Positions 44,350 through 53,068 of a DNA stretch of 64,000 nucleotides are shown one piece after another. The stretch comes from Pseudomonas antarctica (GTDB taxonomy: Bacteria > Pseudomonadota > Gammaproteobacteria > Pseudomonadales > Pseudomonadaceae): the NCBI RefSeq assembly GCF_001647715.1, contig NZ_CP015600.1, positions 4,340,001-4,404,000 on the forward strand, given 5' to 3'. Numbering within the stretch: the first letter of the stretch is position 1; each line of letters opens with the position of its first letter. The notes under the pieces were generated by a model, which was given only the letters and a program-made list of their open reading frames with translations, did not search any database and was not told where the DNA came from. Position numbers and translations under genes: made by a program.

Positions 44350-45555
44350 TTAAACAGCAGGGGCATAGTCTCCGGTCTGCGACATGAGTTCAGCCAGTAT
44401 TTTTTCTCTGTGCTCGTCCAGTGCTGGAGCCCTTATTGGAACTGAGCCATCAATATCCCTATAACCGCTGAGCTTTATCGGATTCCCCGCAGTCCTAACA
44501 GGGCGTCCCGCAGCGCCCTGGACTTTAATAATCATATTTCGCGCGTCTAATTGAGGATTATCGAAGAGTTGATCAATCGTATTGAGCGGTGAACAAGGAA
44601 CGCCCGCTGCATTCAAACGCTCACTCCAGTGTGCAATCGGTGAGTGGGCCGTAATCGCTTCTATAGCGGGTACCAACAAATGACGATTACGACAGCGCAG
44701 GTCATTCGTTATGAAGCGAGGGTCCAGCGCCAGCTGTGGATTTCCCAGTGCATCTGCCATCAGCAGAAAAAGTTGATCATTTCCCGCAGCAATAACAAAA
44801 CGACCATCGAGCGCGGCAAAGGTCTCAAAGGGTGCGAGTGATGGATGGCTATCACCCGTCCGCGTAGGGACCTTACCTTCCGTATCGAATCGTGCAAGTG
44901 CCGTTTCTAGAAGGGCGGCTTGGCAATCCAGCATGCCGATATCAACACGCACTCCTTGAGCATTCTGAGTTCTTTTATAAAGCGATGACACAATGCCGAT
45001 AACAGCGAATAAAGCGGCACTCAGATCACCAAAACTTGTACCTACACGCGCAGGTGACGCATCAGGCCACCCTGTTAGACTCATGATTCCACCCATCGCC
45101 TGAACCACCATATCGTAGCCAGGCAAACTGCTGAATGGTCCTGTTTGTCCGAAGCCTGAGATAGAGGCATATATGAGATGTGGATGAGTTTGCGCTAAGC
45201 GTTCGGCGCCATAGCCCAATCGCTCCATTACGCCTGGCCGAAAGTTTTCAACTAGCACATCTGCCTGTCCCAGTAGACGCTCAAGCAGGTCACGGTCTCT
45301 CGGGCTTTTAATGTCTAGCGCGATACTTTCCTTGCCGCGGTTGAAGCACATGAAGTAGACCGACTCCTGCTCCAAAAAAGGCCCAAACGCTCGTGTGTCA
45401 TCTCCTGTAGCCAACCGCTCTATCTTGATCACACGAGCACCTAGATCGGCAAGGACCATTGTGCAGTATGGGCCTGCCAACACGCGTGAGAAGTCCAGGA
45501 CGGTGATGCCGTCCAGAGGTCCTTTTTTGGGTGGAATACTGTGTGGGGTTTCCAT
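44350..45555 (-). CDS. CaiB/BaiF family CoA transferase
   Basis: A 401-residue type III CoA transferase. Core motifs are [54 protein letters not shown] and [12 protein letters not shown]; the catalytic Asp is in [13 protein letters not shown]. It moves CoA onto a carboxylic acid. First gene of the operon with the crotonase. Two TAGAC-N5-GTCTA boxes lie 180 and 532 bp upstream, matching one before the AcuR-like TetR gene at 49 kb, so this operon is likely repressed by that regulator. Confidence 0.9.
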   Translation of the reverse strand: METPHSIPPKKGPLDGITVLDFSRVLAGPYCTMVLADLGARVIKIERLATGDDTRAFGPFLEQESVYFMCFNRGKESIALDIKSPRDRDLLERLLGQADVLVENFRPGVMERLGYGAERLAQTHPHLIYASISGFGQTGPFSSLPGYDMVVQAMGGIMSLTGWPDASPARVGTSFGDLSAALFAVIGIVSSLYKRTQNAQGVRVDIGMLDCQAALLETALARFDTEGKVPTRTGDSHPSLAPFETFAALDGRFVIAAGNDQLFLLMADALGNPQLALDPRFITNDLRCRNRHLLVPAIEAITAHSPIAHWSERLNAAGVPCSPLNTIDQLFDNPQLDARNMIIKVQGAAGRPVRTAGNPIKLSGYRDIDGSVPIRAPALDEHREKILAELMSQTGDYAPAV

Positions 45556-45734
45556 TTTTATTCTTACCTCTGCTGATAGTTCGTGGCCGGCGTTTGAGTA
45601 TTTCTTTCGTTGCCCAGCTCATGTGTGGCAACCGGTTGATCAGGATTAGCTCGAAATGCGCTCGCTGGGATTGGCGAACGCGTAGCCAGAAGCTAGATCA
45701 CCCGCACGCTGAGTTTGATAGCGTGGAATTTTAT

Positions 45735-45749
45735 TAGACCTATCGTCTA
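45735..45749. promoter_or_regulatory. TetR-type operator 1 (TAGAC-CTATC-GTCTA)
   Basis: A perfect 5-bp inverted repeat with 5-nt spacer, 180 bp before the CaiB start. The following TATAAAA is shared with operator 2. Same arms as the site before the TetR gene at 49986. Confidence 0.7.
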
Positions 45750-46086
45750 TAAAACGGTAAAAAAACAACACTTCAAGCACCTGAAACGTATCTGCAGCAG
45801 CGGCAGCGGCTCGGCAGCACCCAGCACACGATCCAGACGTACATCAATTTAATACTTGAAAATTTCACATGAGGTCATCACAGCTCATGGCTCCACTCAA
45901 CCAGACTGACCTTTTAGAGACCGTACCGATTTGAGTATTTCGGCAACTCCAGTTGCCTACACCCTCTACTCCATGAGGGCAGCAGCAGGGATAAGCGTGA
46001 TTCGCGTTTCTCGTTAACCCGCATCGATCGTCAATGGGCAGCCTCGCTTGCGAGGAAAGGCTGCCGAGCCTGCCGTTTAAAATTAA

Positions 46087-46101
46087 TAGACTGGGCGTCT
46101 A
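46087..46101. promoter_or_regulatory. TetR-type operator 2 (TAGAC-TGGGC-GTCTA)
   Basis: Perfect inverted repeat flanked by AATTAA and TATAAAAG, like operator 1. It lies 180 bp beyond the stop of the LysR gene and about 340 bp from operator 1. Confidence 0.7.
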
Positions 46102-46281
46102 TAAAAGTCAACAAGAAGCTTTCTGCCACATCGCTCACACTGAAAAGTATCAATAAATTCATAACGTTACAGATGCTATGGCAACATTACTGGTTCAGCG
46201 CCAAGCCTGTGACTCATCAAAAACTCTAGACACTGACCTTCCTTGACGCCACAGACGCATCCCCGAACACCAGCATCAGAG

Positions 46282-47184
46282 CTATACATACTCTCCAATT
46301 TTATCTTTCATAAACTCAATGAATGCTCTAACTCGCTTGGGAACATATACACGGGAGGTATAGAGCAGCCAAAGTACGTTATCGAAGTCCGTGGGCGTGG
46401 CTTCTATGTTCGGAAATAAGTTAATCAACTTTCCGGCCGCCAAATCCTCTTTGACAATCCAATCGGCAAGCAACGCAGGCCCTTGATGATCCAATGCCGC
46501 CCGATGCATTGCCAGTGAATTGGAAACGACTAACCAACCATCTACGCTCACTTCCTGGACCCTTCCCGATGCGTCACGAAATTTCCACGGGGAAAGATGA
46601 CCGTGAACCGAACAGCGCAGACAGTTATGTACGGCAAGTTCAGAAGGCTGAATAGGTCGACCGTGGCGATTAAGGTATTCAGGACTGGCGCATACGTGAT
46701 AGCGAATTTTAGCCAGTCGCGTGCCAATCATTGAGGTGTCCGTCGGCTGGCGCAGACGTAGCGCAATGTCGACACCTTCACCGACCAAGTCAACCAATGT
46801 ATCGGACAGCAACAAATCCACCTCAATTTCCGGGTATGACTCCCTCAGGGCAGGCAACAAAGGAATTAAAACTCTGTAGCCAAATGTCACTGAAGCAGTC
46901 ACGCGTACTATACCCGCTGGGCTGCCCACTACGTCTCGAGCTTGATCACTGGCGTGCGCCAGATCTTGAAGCAGTTTTCGTGCATGTTCGTAGTAAATTT
47001 TACCTGCCTCAGTCAAAGCTACTCGACGTGTAGTCCTCTCAAGTAAGCGTAAACCTAAACTTTTCTCCAACGTCGTGACGGCGCGAGTAACGGCTGAAGG
47101 ATCGATATCAAAACTACGGGCAGCAGCGGCAAAACTACCCTTCTGGGCTGTTTCAACAAACAGAGCAAGATGCGATGTGTCCAT
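46282..47184 (-). CDS. LysR-family transcriptional regulator
   Basis: A 300-residue LysR regulator with HTH KGSFAAAARSFDIDPSAVTRAV (about 14-35), LLERTTRRVALTEAGKIYY, and effector domain with the VRVTASVTFGYRVLIPLLP start typical of the CrgA/DmlR-like group. It is divergent from the royal-jelly-family gene, 426 bp away, and upstream of the CaiB operon in the same direction, so it may act on either. Confidence 0.9.
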   Translation of the reverse strand: MDTSHLALFVETAQKGSFAAAARSFDIDPSAVTRAVTTLEKSLGLRLLERTTRRVALTEAGKIYYEHARKLLQDLAHASDQARDVVGSPAGIVRVTASVTFGYRVLIPLLPALRESYPEIEVDLLLSDTLVDLVGEGVDIALRLRQPTDTSMIGTRLAKIRYHVCASPEYLNRHGRPIQPSELAVHNCLRCSVHGHLSPWKFRDASGRVQEVSVDGWLVVSNSLAMHRAALDHQGPALLADWIVKEDLAAGKLINLFPNIEATPTDFDNVLWLLYTSRVYVPKRVRAFIEFMKDKIGEYV

Positions 47185-47610
47185 CGGTTATACACTCAAG
47201 TAGTGTCCGATACTAGCACCGGTAGTGCCTACCCAGTCTAGCCAGCGCTGACGACGAAACAGCACAGAATTGATTTGCCGGGGTGGCCACCTCGAATCAT
47301 CTGCAACAGCCGTACGATCAAAATTTCTTGTTGTGTCAGTGCCTTAGCCACAGGTAAATAGAGGCGAAAAGCTCATGATTTTCAATTTTCTATTGAAAGT
47401 GAATCCTGATTTCGTAGGTTCAATTAGCCCCACCGAACGCTCAGCATTCCTGTGTCTAAAGCGCAATCGACCCAGCTAGCCTGATAACCACTGCCCAATT
47501 CGCGGAAAACGGAATGCGATTAAAAGCTGAAGCTTTAGAAACACGACCCACTAATCAAATTCCTTTTCGTGGACGAAACCGTTAAGGACTTAACTCTGGA
47601 TTCCAAGGGC
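47185..47610. other. 426-bp divergent spacer between LysR and MRJP genes
   Basis: No gene seen. ACTA-GCACCGG-TAGT (47212-47226) is an inverted repeat of LysR-box size 27 bp upstream of the LysR start and is a candidate autoregulatory site. A GTG start for the MRJP gene at 47569 is possible but has no ribosome site. Confidence 0.35.
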
Positions 47611-48717
47611 ATGAAAAAAAATTTTAGTTCCTCTTACGTAGGCTTGATTTCCATCGCAATAAGCCTTGCTGCTGCAACTTCTGCCTGCGCGACAAGTAAG
47701 CGCCCTTCACTAGAGGTAGCCGTAGAAAGCAACCAACAGATTTGGAATGCTGTTGTTCACGTGGGGAATAGAACATTTATGTCTGGTCCACGCTGGACTG
47801 GGTCAACGGGCCCTCAGCTAAACGTGATAGACAAGAATGGGGAGCGTGGAGCGTTTCCAAATCTTGAATGGAACAATTGGATCACAGGAAAAGATGCTAG
47901 CCACTCGTTTGTAAACATTAATGCGCTGCGGCTGGAGGGAAACAAATTATGGGTGGTCGATACGGGTTCACCTGATTTCGGTGGCAATCCCGTTAAGGCC
48001 GGAGCTAAGCTCGTGTGCATTGACCTGGTTGAAAATCGAGTGGTCCACACATACTACTTCCCGACAAATGTGGCTAAACCCGGCAGCTATGTAGATGACG
48101 TTCGCTTTCACAAGGGGAAGGCTTTCCTCACGGATGCCGGTCACGGTGGAATAATTGTACTTGACCTTGAATCGGGCATATCCCGTAGGGTTCTTGAAAA
48201 CCATCCATCTGTCACTGCATCAACTGAAAGAAACATTGTACTCAGCCACAAGGTCGTCAGATTACCAAACGGCTCTCCATTACGAGTCAACTCCGACCCG
48301 CTGGAAATCAGCCAAGATGGGTACTGGCTTTACTTCGGCGCATTACAAGGGCCTTGGTACAAAGTGCGCACCGATGACCTCGTGGATACAACGCTTTCAC
48401 CACAACGCCTTGCGGCAAGTGTTGAACCTTTTGCCGATATACCACCCACAGGTGGATCTGTAATGGATGCAAAGGGAAACTTGTACTTTTCGGATCTGGC
48501 AAACGACGCATTTCGAGTTCGCCACGTTGATGGAACTATTGAAACGCTGATCGTGGACAAACGCTTACATTGGGTTGACGCACCCTTTTTAGATCGAGAG
48601 GGAGGGCTTTGGCTTCCCACGCCTCAAATGGACAGAACAGCCCTCTTCAATAATGGAAAATCGCAACTTCAGTGGCCGATTCGAATTTATCACCTTGCAC
48701 CCTCTACAAAACCTTAA
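47611..48717 (+). CDS. major royal jelly protein (yellow/MRJP) family protein
   Basis: A 368-residue secreted protein. Signal region MKKNFSSSYVGLISIAISLA with cleavage near SACA. The mature part is a six-bladed propeller of the MRJP/yellow group: LWVVDTGSPDFGG, LVCIDLVENRVVHTYYFP, SYVDDVRFHKGKAFLTDAGHGGIIVLDL, and GGSVMDAKGNLYFSDLANDAF. Bacterial members are linked to dopachrome tautomerase-like or lactonase functions; the true activity is unknown. ATG 47611 starts the signal peptide. Divergent from LysR, and 57 bp upstream of a truncated betaine-binding gene. Confidence 0.82.
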   Translation: MKKNFSSSYVGLISIAISLAAATSACATSKRPSLEVAVESNQQIWNAVVHVGNRTFMSGPRWTGSTGPQLNVIDKNGERGAFPNLEWNNWITGKDASHSFVNINALRLEGNKLWVVDTGSPDFGGNPVKAGAKLVCIDLVENRVVHTYYFPTNVAKPGSYVDDVRFHKGKAFLTDAGHGGIIVLDLESGISRRVLENHPSVTASTERNIVLSHKVVRLPNGSPLRVNSDPLEISQDGYWLYFGALQGPWYKVRTDDLVDTTLSPQRLAASVEPFADIPPTGGSVMDAKGNLYFSDLANDAFRVRHVDGTIETLIVDKRLHWVDAPFLDREGGLWLPTPQMDRTALFNNGKSQLQWPIRIYHLAPSTKP

Positions 48718-48773
48718 CGGGCCAATGCCAAGGGACTGTGAATTAGAAGAGCTGAACACGCTAGAGTACTTAT

Positions 48774-49228
48774 ATGAAAGCACTAAGAAGCGCCAACGTT
48801 CAAATGACGAGCGATAGAGTCATAAAGTTAGGTGTCATCGATCTATCATTCCATCGAGCGACAGCGGCGGTGGTCACTAAAATATTTGAAATCTTAGGAT
48901 TTACTGTCGAACGTAATTTTGCCCTTCATGAAGAGACATTTCGGCAATTGAGAGCGGGTGATATTGATATGGTTGTCTCTGCTTGGTTACCCCACAGCCA
49001 CGGTAACTACAAGAAAGAGGTAGAGCAGCGCGTTGCCACGGTCGAGCTAGGTACCCATTACGAACCGTTCGCTTATTGGGGGGTTCCCTACTACATCCCC
49101 CAACAGTGTGTAAATTCAGTCGAGGACCTACGCAAACCTGACGTCAAAGAAGGGCATAAGACTATGGGGCCGAGAGAGAATTCAAACGGTTGATTGCAGA
49201 GGCCCAAAAACTCTTGTCCGAAGCCTAA
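48774..49228 (+). pseudogene. truncated glycine betaine-type (OpuAC) substrate-binding protein
   Basis: The first about 120 codons encode the N-terminal lobe of an OpuAC domain: IDLSFHRATAAVV, the aromatic-type site region VVSAWLPHSHGNY, and HYEPFAYWGVPYYIPQQ. After DLRKPDV, where the second lobe should begin (IQGIGPGAG in relatives), the frame runs into unrelated codons and stops at 49193. A different frame continues with REFKRLIAEAQKLLSEA and TAA at 49228. About half the domain is missing and no signal peptide is present, so it is very likely non-functional. It may come from a betaine or DMSP uptake or sensing gene. Confidence 0.75.
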
Positions 49229-49986
49229 TGTTCATTAGGGTTTGGACAAAGCTCATCAACCGCCCCTGCCCCCTCCAAGACGCAAATGGACATTCGCTCG
49301 CCAATCGCGCTATTTACACATCGGTTTGGTACTGAATGAAACGTGCCACCGCTGGCCCTTAGGCTCATCAAAAATATATCCGCAAACACCCGTAAAGGCG
49401 CACCACTACGCTCTAGCTTCGCGCGCAGAACAGCACCTTCCCAGCCAATCCAGAAATACGCCGCGAAGCGTGCGCAATCCGTATCGTTGGAGATTTCGCC
49501 AACTGCCTTGGCTTCGTCCAGACAACGTGCGATCCGGGACTGCCAATCCAGTAATACATCAGTAAGTTGAACTCGAAAGGATTCCGGTAGGGATCCCATT
49601 TCCTGCCCCAAATTACCGACGAGGCAGCCACGGCGGAAATCGAATCGCTGCATGCCACGCTCCGCTACCTCGCAGAACGCTTCAATGCGCTTAAGCGGTG
49701 TCAGGCTGTCGTCAAGCAGACAGTGGTCGAGTTTACGCACGAAATAACGGGCGTACTGCGTGATCAGTTCAAGGCCGTAAGCTTCTTTGCTCTCAAAGAA
49801 ATGATAGAAAGATCCTTTGGGCACTCCAACCGACTTCAATATTTCGTCAATGCCAGTGGCCGAAAATCCCTTCTCTGTCAAAACGGCAACGCCAGCACGA
49901 CACAGCGTGTCACGCGTCTCTCGGTAATCGCCTGCGGCTTTCGCCGGACGACCGCGCTTGCGGGGGGCAGCTGTAATGTTCTTCAT
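49225..49986 (-). CDS. AcuR-like TetR/AcrR-family transcriptional regulator
   Basis: A 253-residue repressor. Basic lead RKRGRPAKAAGDYRETRD, HTH with GFSATGIDEILKSVGVPKGSFYHFF, and a C-terminal ligand domain with RRGCLVGNLGQEMG, as in AcuR, the acrylate-responsive regulator, and NemR relatives. ATG 49986 is the start at the conserved N-terminus. An operator TAGAC-TGCTC-GTCTT lies 11 bp upstream, pointing to self-repression, and two more copies precede the CaiB operon. The C-terminus seems about 40 residues longer than usual and overlaps the end of the betaine-binding remnant by 4 bp, perhaps because its original end was lost. Confidence 0.85.
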   Translation of the reverse strand: MKNITAAPRKRGRPAKAAGDYRETRDTLCRAGVAVLTEKGFSATGIDEILKSVGVPKGSFYHFFESKEAYGLELITQYARYFVRKLDHCLLDDSLTPLKRIEAFCEVAERGMQRFDFRRGCLVGNLGQEMGSLPESFRVQLTDVLLDWQSRIARCLDEAKAVGEISNDTDCARFAAYFWIGWEGAVLRAKLERSGAPLRVFADIFLMSLRASGGTFHSVPNRCVNSAIGERMSICVLEGAGAVDELCPNPNEH

Positions 49987-49997
49987 ACGTCGATTAT

Positions 49998-50012
49998 TAG
50001 ACTGCTCGTCTT
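49998..50012. promoter_or_regulatory. TetR-type operator 3 (TAGAC-TGCTC-GTCTT)
   Basis: Nine of ten arm bases match operators 1 and 2, with the same 5-nt spacer. Flanking ATTAT is AT-rich. It lies between the TetR start codon and the mmsA remnant. Confidence 0.7.
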
Positions 50013-50063
50013 CATCAAGCAACTCATTCCTCACGCCCGCATCCTCTTTTCCGGAGCAGCGGC

Positions 50064-50370
50064 CTATTCGGCGGTAGGCATCACCCGTTCGACACCGTTT
50101 CCAATACTTTTCAGCCAGCGGTACAGGGTGGATTTTTGCTTGATATATGAGCAAACGACTTACTCGCCAAATTCATGACCGCTCGCTAACTGCAATGCGT
50201 TGGCGGAATCAGGCACGCGAACGCAGGCAAGCACTGGACCGAAGATTTTCTCTTCGCACGCCAGCGCCAGGCATTACCAGTCTGAAGTTCTTCACACCCC
50301 CTAGACCAGTAAAAGTTTGCCATGGCGAGCACTGGCCTCGTAGATACAGCTGGCAATTAGAGCGGAACGA
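50064..50370 (-). pseudogene. remnant of methylmalonate-semialdehyde dehydrogenase (mmsA/dddC-type)
   Basis: Pieces of one aldehyde dehydrogenase remain in order on the minus strand, in shifting frames. From the 5' side: IYEASARHGK, then LGGVKNFRLVMPGAG (about 50266-50350; the NAD/catalytic core), then EEKIFGPVLACVRVPDSANA and LQLASGHEFG (50163-50270), and finally YIKQKSTLYRWLKSIGNG and VERVMPTAE with stop at 50064. These match the MmsA/IolA middle, C-terminal core and extreme C-terminus. The N-terminal third and two internal blocks are deleted. DddC, in DMSP and acrylate degradation, is of this family. Confidence 0.8.
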
Positions 50371-50460
50371 CTGAAATGACTTTCATGGGCTTACTTCTGA
50401 ATCGAAGGTATAGAGACGGTGTCATACTGTGCGCTTTGATCGCACGGCCAAATCCAAGCC

Positions 50461-50490
50461 AAAAAAAAGCCTGCATCTCTGCAGGCTTTT
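50461..50490 (-). terminator. Rho-independent terminator after tRNA-Asn
   Basis: On the minus strand AGCCTGCA-GAGA-TGCAGGCT is followed by eight T residues. It lies about 8 bp beyond the tRNA 3' end. Confidence 0.9.
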
Positions 50491-50497
50491 CTTTATC

Positions 50498-50573
50498 TGG
50501 CTCCACGACCTGGACTCGAACCAGGGACCCAATGATTAACAGTCATTTGCTCTACCAACTGAGCTATCGCGGA
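50498..50573 (-). tRNA. tRNA-Asn (GTT)
   Basis: A 76-nt cloverleaf on the minus strand: acceptor TCCGCGA / TCGTGGA with CCA encoded, D arm AGCTCAGTTGGTAGAGC, anticodon loop CTGTTAA with GTT, and T arm CCTGGTTCGAGTCCAGG. The 3' side is followed by a terminator. tRNA genes are common insertion points for islands; the mosaic region 41-50 kb ends beside it. Confidence 0.95.
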
Positions 50574-50655
50574 ATGCACCGTATGTTACTGATTAAAAAG
50601 AAGAAGTCAAGCATTACGATGTAATTCGGCCGAAAACCCGCACAGACGGTGTCCT

Positions 50656-51543
50656 TCACTGCACAGGGCTGGCCATTTCTTTGGCCAGGTCCAGCCATGC
50701 GCGGGCTGCGGGTGGCAGGTGGGCACTGGCACGCCAAGCCAGGGCGATGTGCCAATCGGTGTGCGGCTCGTCCAGGGGGATCAAGGCAATGCCGGCGTGC
50801 TGATGTTTGAGCGCAAGCATGCGCGGCAAAAAGGCGACGCCCAATCCGGCGGAAACCAGGTCGACGATAAAGTCGATTTGCCCGCTACGCGCCGTTACTC
50901 GTGGCGTGACGCCCTTGCGCTCACAGGCGGCGAGGATCTTGGCGTTCAGGGCGAAGCCGGCTTCGAACAAGATGAACGGGGAGTCGGCGAGGTCAGTGAA
51001 GTCGATGCGTTTGCGTCGGGCCAGTGGGTGGCTCATGGGTAACACAGCCATCAGCGGTTCATTGCGCACGGGCTGGTAGTCGAACCCTTCATCCGCTGGC
51101 AGCAGCAGGGCCGCGAGGTCGACCTCCCCGGCTTCCAGGCATTCGCGCAGCCTTTTGCTGCCGTACTCGGTGAGTTCGATTTCGATGTCGGGGTAGCGCG
51201 TGCGGTAGGCCGCGAACATCGCCGCAAACAGTACGCCGCAGCCTACCGGCGGCAAGCCTATGCGCAGTACACCGCGCTTGAGACCGCGCAAATCATTGAT
51301 CTCAGCCACCAGGTCGTTTTGCTCGGCGAGCAACACCAAGGCGCGGCGGTAAGCAATTTCCCCGGCGGCTGTCAGTTCATTCTTGTGACCCAGGCGGTTA
51401 AGCAGCGGCGTGCCCAATTCATCCTCCAGCGTCTTGACCGCCTTGCTCACGGTGGATTGAGTCAATGCCACCACGTCAGCCGCCTGGGAGAAGCCGCCCT
51501 GGCGCACCACTTCAACAAAGGCACGCAATGTTCGCAGGTTCAT
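50656..51543 (-). CDS. LysR-family transcriptional regulator (divergent from lldD)
   Basis: A 295-residue LysR regulator: HTH QGGFSQAADVVALTQSTVSKAV (about 15-36), LLNRLGHKNELTAAGEIAY, and the effector domain start GVLRIGLPPVGCGVLFA. It is divergent from lldD with 101 bp between start codons. LldR in many pseudomonads is a GntR protein, so LysR control of lactate use here is a variation. Confidence 0.9.
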   Translation of the reverse strand: MNLRTLRAFVEVVRQGGFSQAADVVALTQSTVSKAVKTLEDELGTPLLNRLGHKNELTAAGEIAYRRALVLLAEQNDLVAEINDLRGLKRGVLRIGLPPVGCGVLFAAMFAAYRTRYPDIEIELTEYGSKRLRECLEAGEVDLAALLLPADEGFDYQPVRNEPLMAVLPMSHPLARRKRIDFTDLADSPFILFEAGFALNAKILAACERKGVTPRVTARSGQIDFIVDLVSAGLGVAFLPRMLALKHQHAGIALIPLDEPHTDWHIALAWRASAHLPPAARAWLDLAKEMASPVQ

Positions 51544-51644
51544 TGGTATTCCTTTAGCGACTGGATGCTAGTAATAAAAGTTGTTTTTATCATGCCAGCT
51601 TTTTGCTTATGGTGGGGTGACCAAGCTCTGTGGAGAACCCGTTC

Positions 51645-52787
51645 ATGATCATCTCGTCCGCCTCCGACTACCGCGCAGCCGCCAAACGCAAGCTGCCGCG
51701 CTTCCTGTTCGACTATATCGACGGCGGCGCTTACGCCGAGCACACGATGCGCGCCAACGGTTCGGACCTGGCCGAGATCAGCCTGCGCCAGCGCATCCTG
51801 CGCAATGTCGACAACCTGAGCCTCAAGACCACGTTGTTCGGCAAGGAACAGGACATGCCGATTATCCTCAGCCCGGTTGGCCTGACCGGCATGTATGCGC
51901 GTCGTGGTGAAGTGCAGGCCGCCAAGGCCGCGGCCAACAAGGGCATACCGTTCTGCCTGTCGACCGTGTCGGTGTGCCCGATTGAAGAAGTGGCGTCGCA
52001 AAGCCCGCAGTCGATCTGGTTCCAGCTCTATGTGCTCAAGGACCGCGGTTTCATGCGTAACGCGCTGGAGCGGGCCCAGGCTGCCGGGGTGACGACACTG
52101 GTGTTCACCGTGGACATGCCGACGCCAGGTGCACGCTATCGTGATGCTCACTCCGGCATGTCCGGGCCGTACGCGGCGTCACGCCGAATGCTGCAAGCCA
52201 TCACCAAGCCACAATGGGCATTCGATGTGGGATTGATGGGCCGCCCCCACGACTTGGGCAATATCTCCAAATACCTCGGCAAACCGACCCACCTGGAAGA
52301 TTACATCGGCTGGCTGGCGAACAATTTCGACCCTTCGATCAGTTGGAAAGACCTGGAGTGGATCCGCGAGTTCTGGAAGGGCCCGATGATCATCAAGGGC
52401 ATCCTTGACCCACAGGACGCCAAGGACGCGGTAAGTTTCGGTGCCGATGGCATCGTGGTCTCCAACCACGGCGGCCGTCAGCTCGATGGCGTGTTGTCTA
52501 CCGCCAAAGCGTTGCCGCCGATTGCCGAGGCGGTGGGCGATGACCTGACAGTGCTCGTGGACTCAGGCATTCGCTCCGGGCTCGACGTGGTGCGCATGCT
52601 CGCCCTCGGTGCCAAGGGCTGCCTGCTAGGGCGCTCGACGGTGTATGCCTTGGCCGCCGCCGGCCAGCACGGCGTGGAAAACCTCTTGGATATTTTCGCC
52701 AAGGAAATGCGCGTAGCCATGACCTTGACTGGCGTTACGTCGATTGACCAAATTGACCACACCACGTTGGTTCAAGCAGCCAAATAA
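51645..52787 (+). CDS. lldD: FMN-dependent L-lactate dehydrogenase LldD
   Basis: A 380-residue membrane-associated flavoenzyme that oxidises L-lactate to pyruvate with electrons going to quinone. Features: [41 protein letters not shown], the catalytic [10 protein letters not shown] (His and Arg) and the FMN-binding [14 protein letters not shown]. Length equals E. coli LldD. ATG 51645 follows GGAG by 9 nt. No lactate permease gene lies beside it in this window. Confidence 0.95.
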   Translation: MIISSASDYRAAAKRKLPRFLFDYIDGGAYAEHTMRANGSDLAEISLRQRILRNVDNLSLKTTLFGKEQDMPIILSPVGLTGMYARRGEVQAAKAAANKGIPFCLSTVSVCPIEEVASQSPQSIWFQLYVLKDRGFMRNALERAQAAGVTTLVFTVDMPTPGARYRDAHSGMSGPYAASRRMLQAITKPQWAFDVGLMGRPHDLGNISKYLGKPTHLEDYIGWLANNFDPSISWKDLEWIREFWKGPMIIKGILDPQDAKDAVSFGADGIVVSNHGGRQLDGVLSTAKALPPIAEAVGDDLTVLVDSGIRSGLDVVRMLALGAKGCLLGRSTVYALAAAGQHGVENLLDIFAKEMRVAMTLTGVTSIDQIDHTTLVQAAK

Positions 52788-53068
52788 CTGACGCAGTTAT
52801 TCAGCGACCGATTTTGCCTTTAAAAACGGTCGTTGATTTATAAGGCTTTTTATTAAGTTGAGCAAAGTGGCATGAATCTCGCTCTATTACCATTGAAGCA
52901 GGTAAAGCGATGACAAGACGTGTGGCACGGTCCAGGGGTTATAACCCATGGTAAAGCGGTTTAAACTGTTTCCAATGTTTTACGGAACTGAAGGAACAGT
53001 AAGACGCTTGGCATTTGCCACTCTCGTGCAGCCTGTAGGACAGTTATGTGCTTAGAGGCCGTCAGCTT

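Larger units (their letters stand above)
45556..46281. other. 726-bp regulatory stretch upstream of the CaiB operon
   Basis: No gene was found. It holds two operator-like repeats (45735 and 46087) and a hairpin GGCAGCCTCGC-TT-GCGAGG...GGCTGCC (46037-46065). The distance between the two operators suggests either repression by looping or a gene lost from the middle. Confidence 0.5.
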
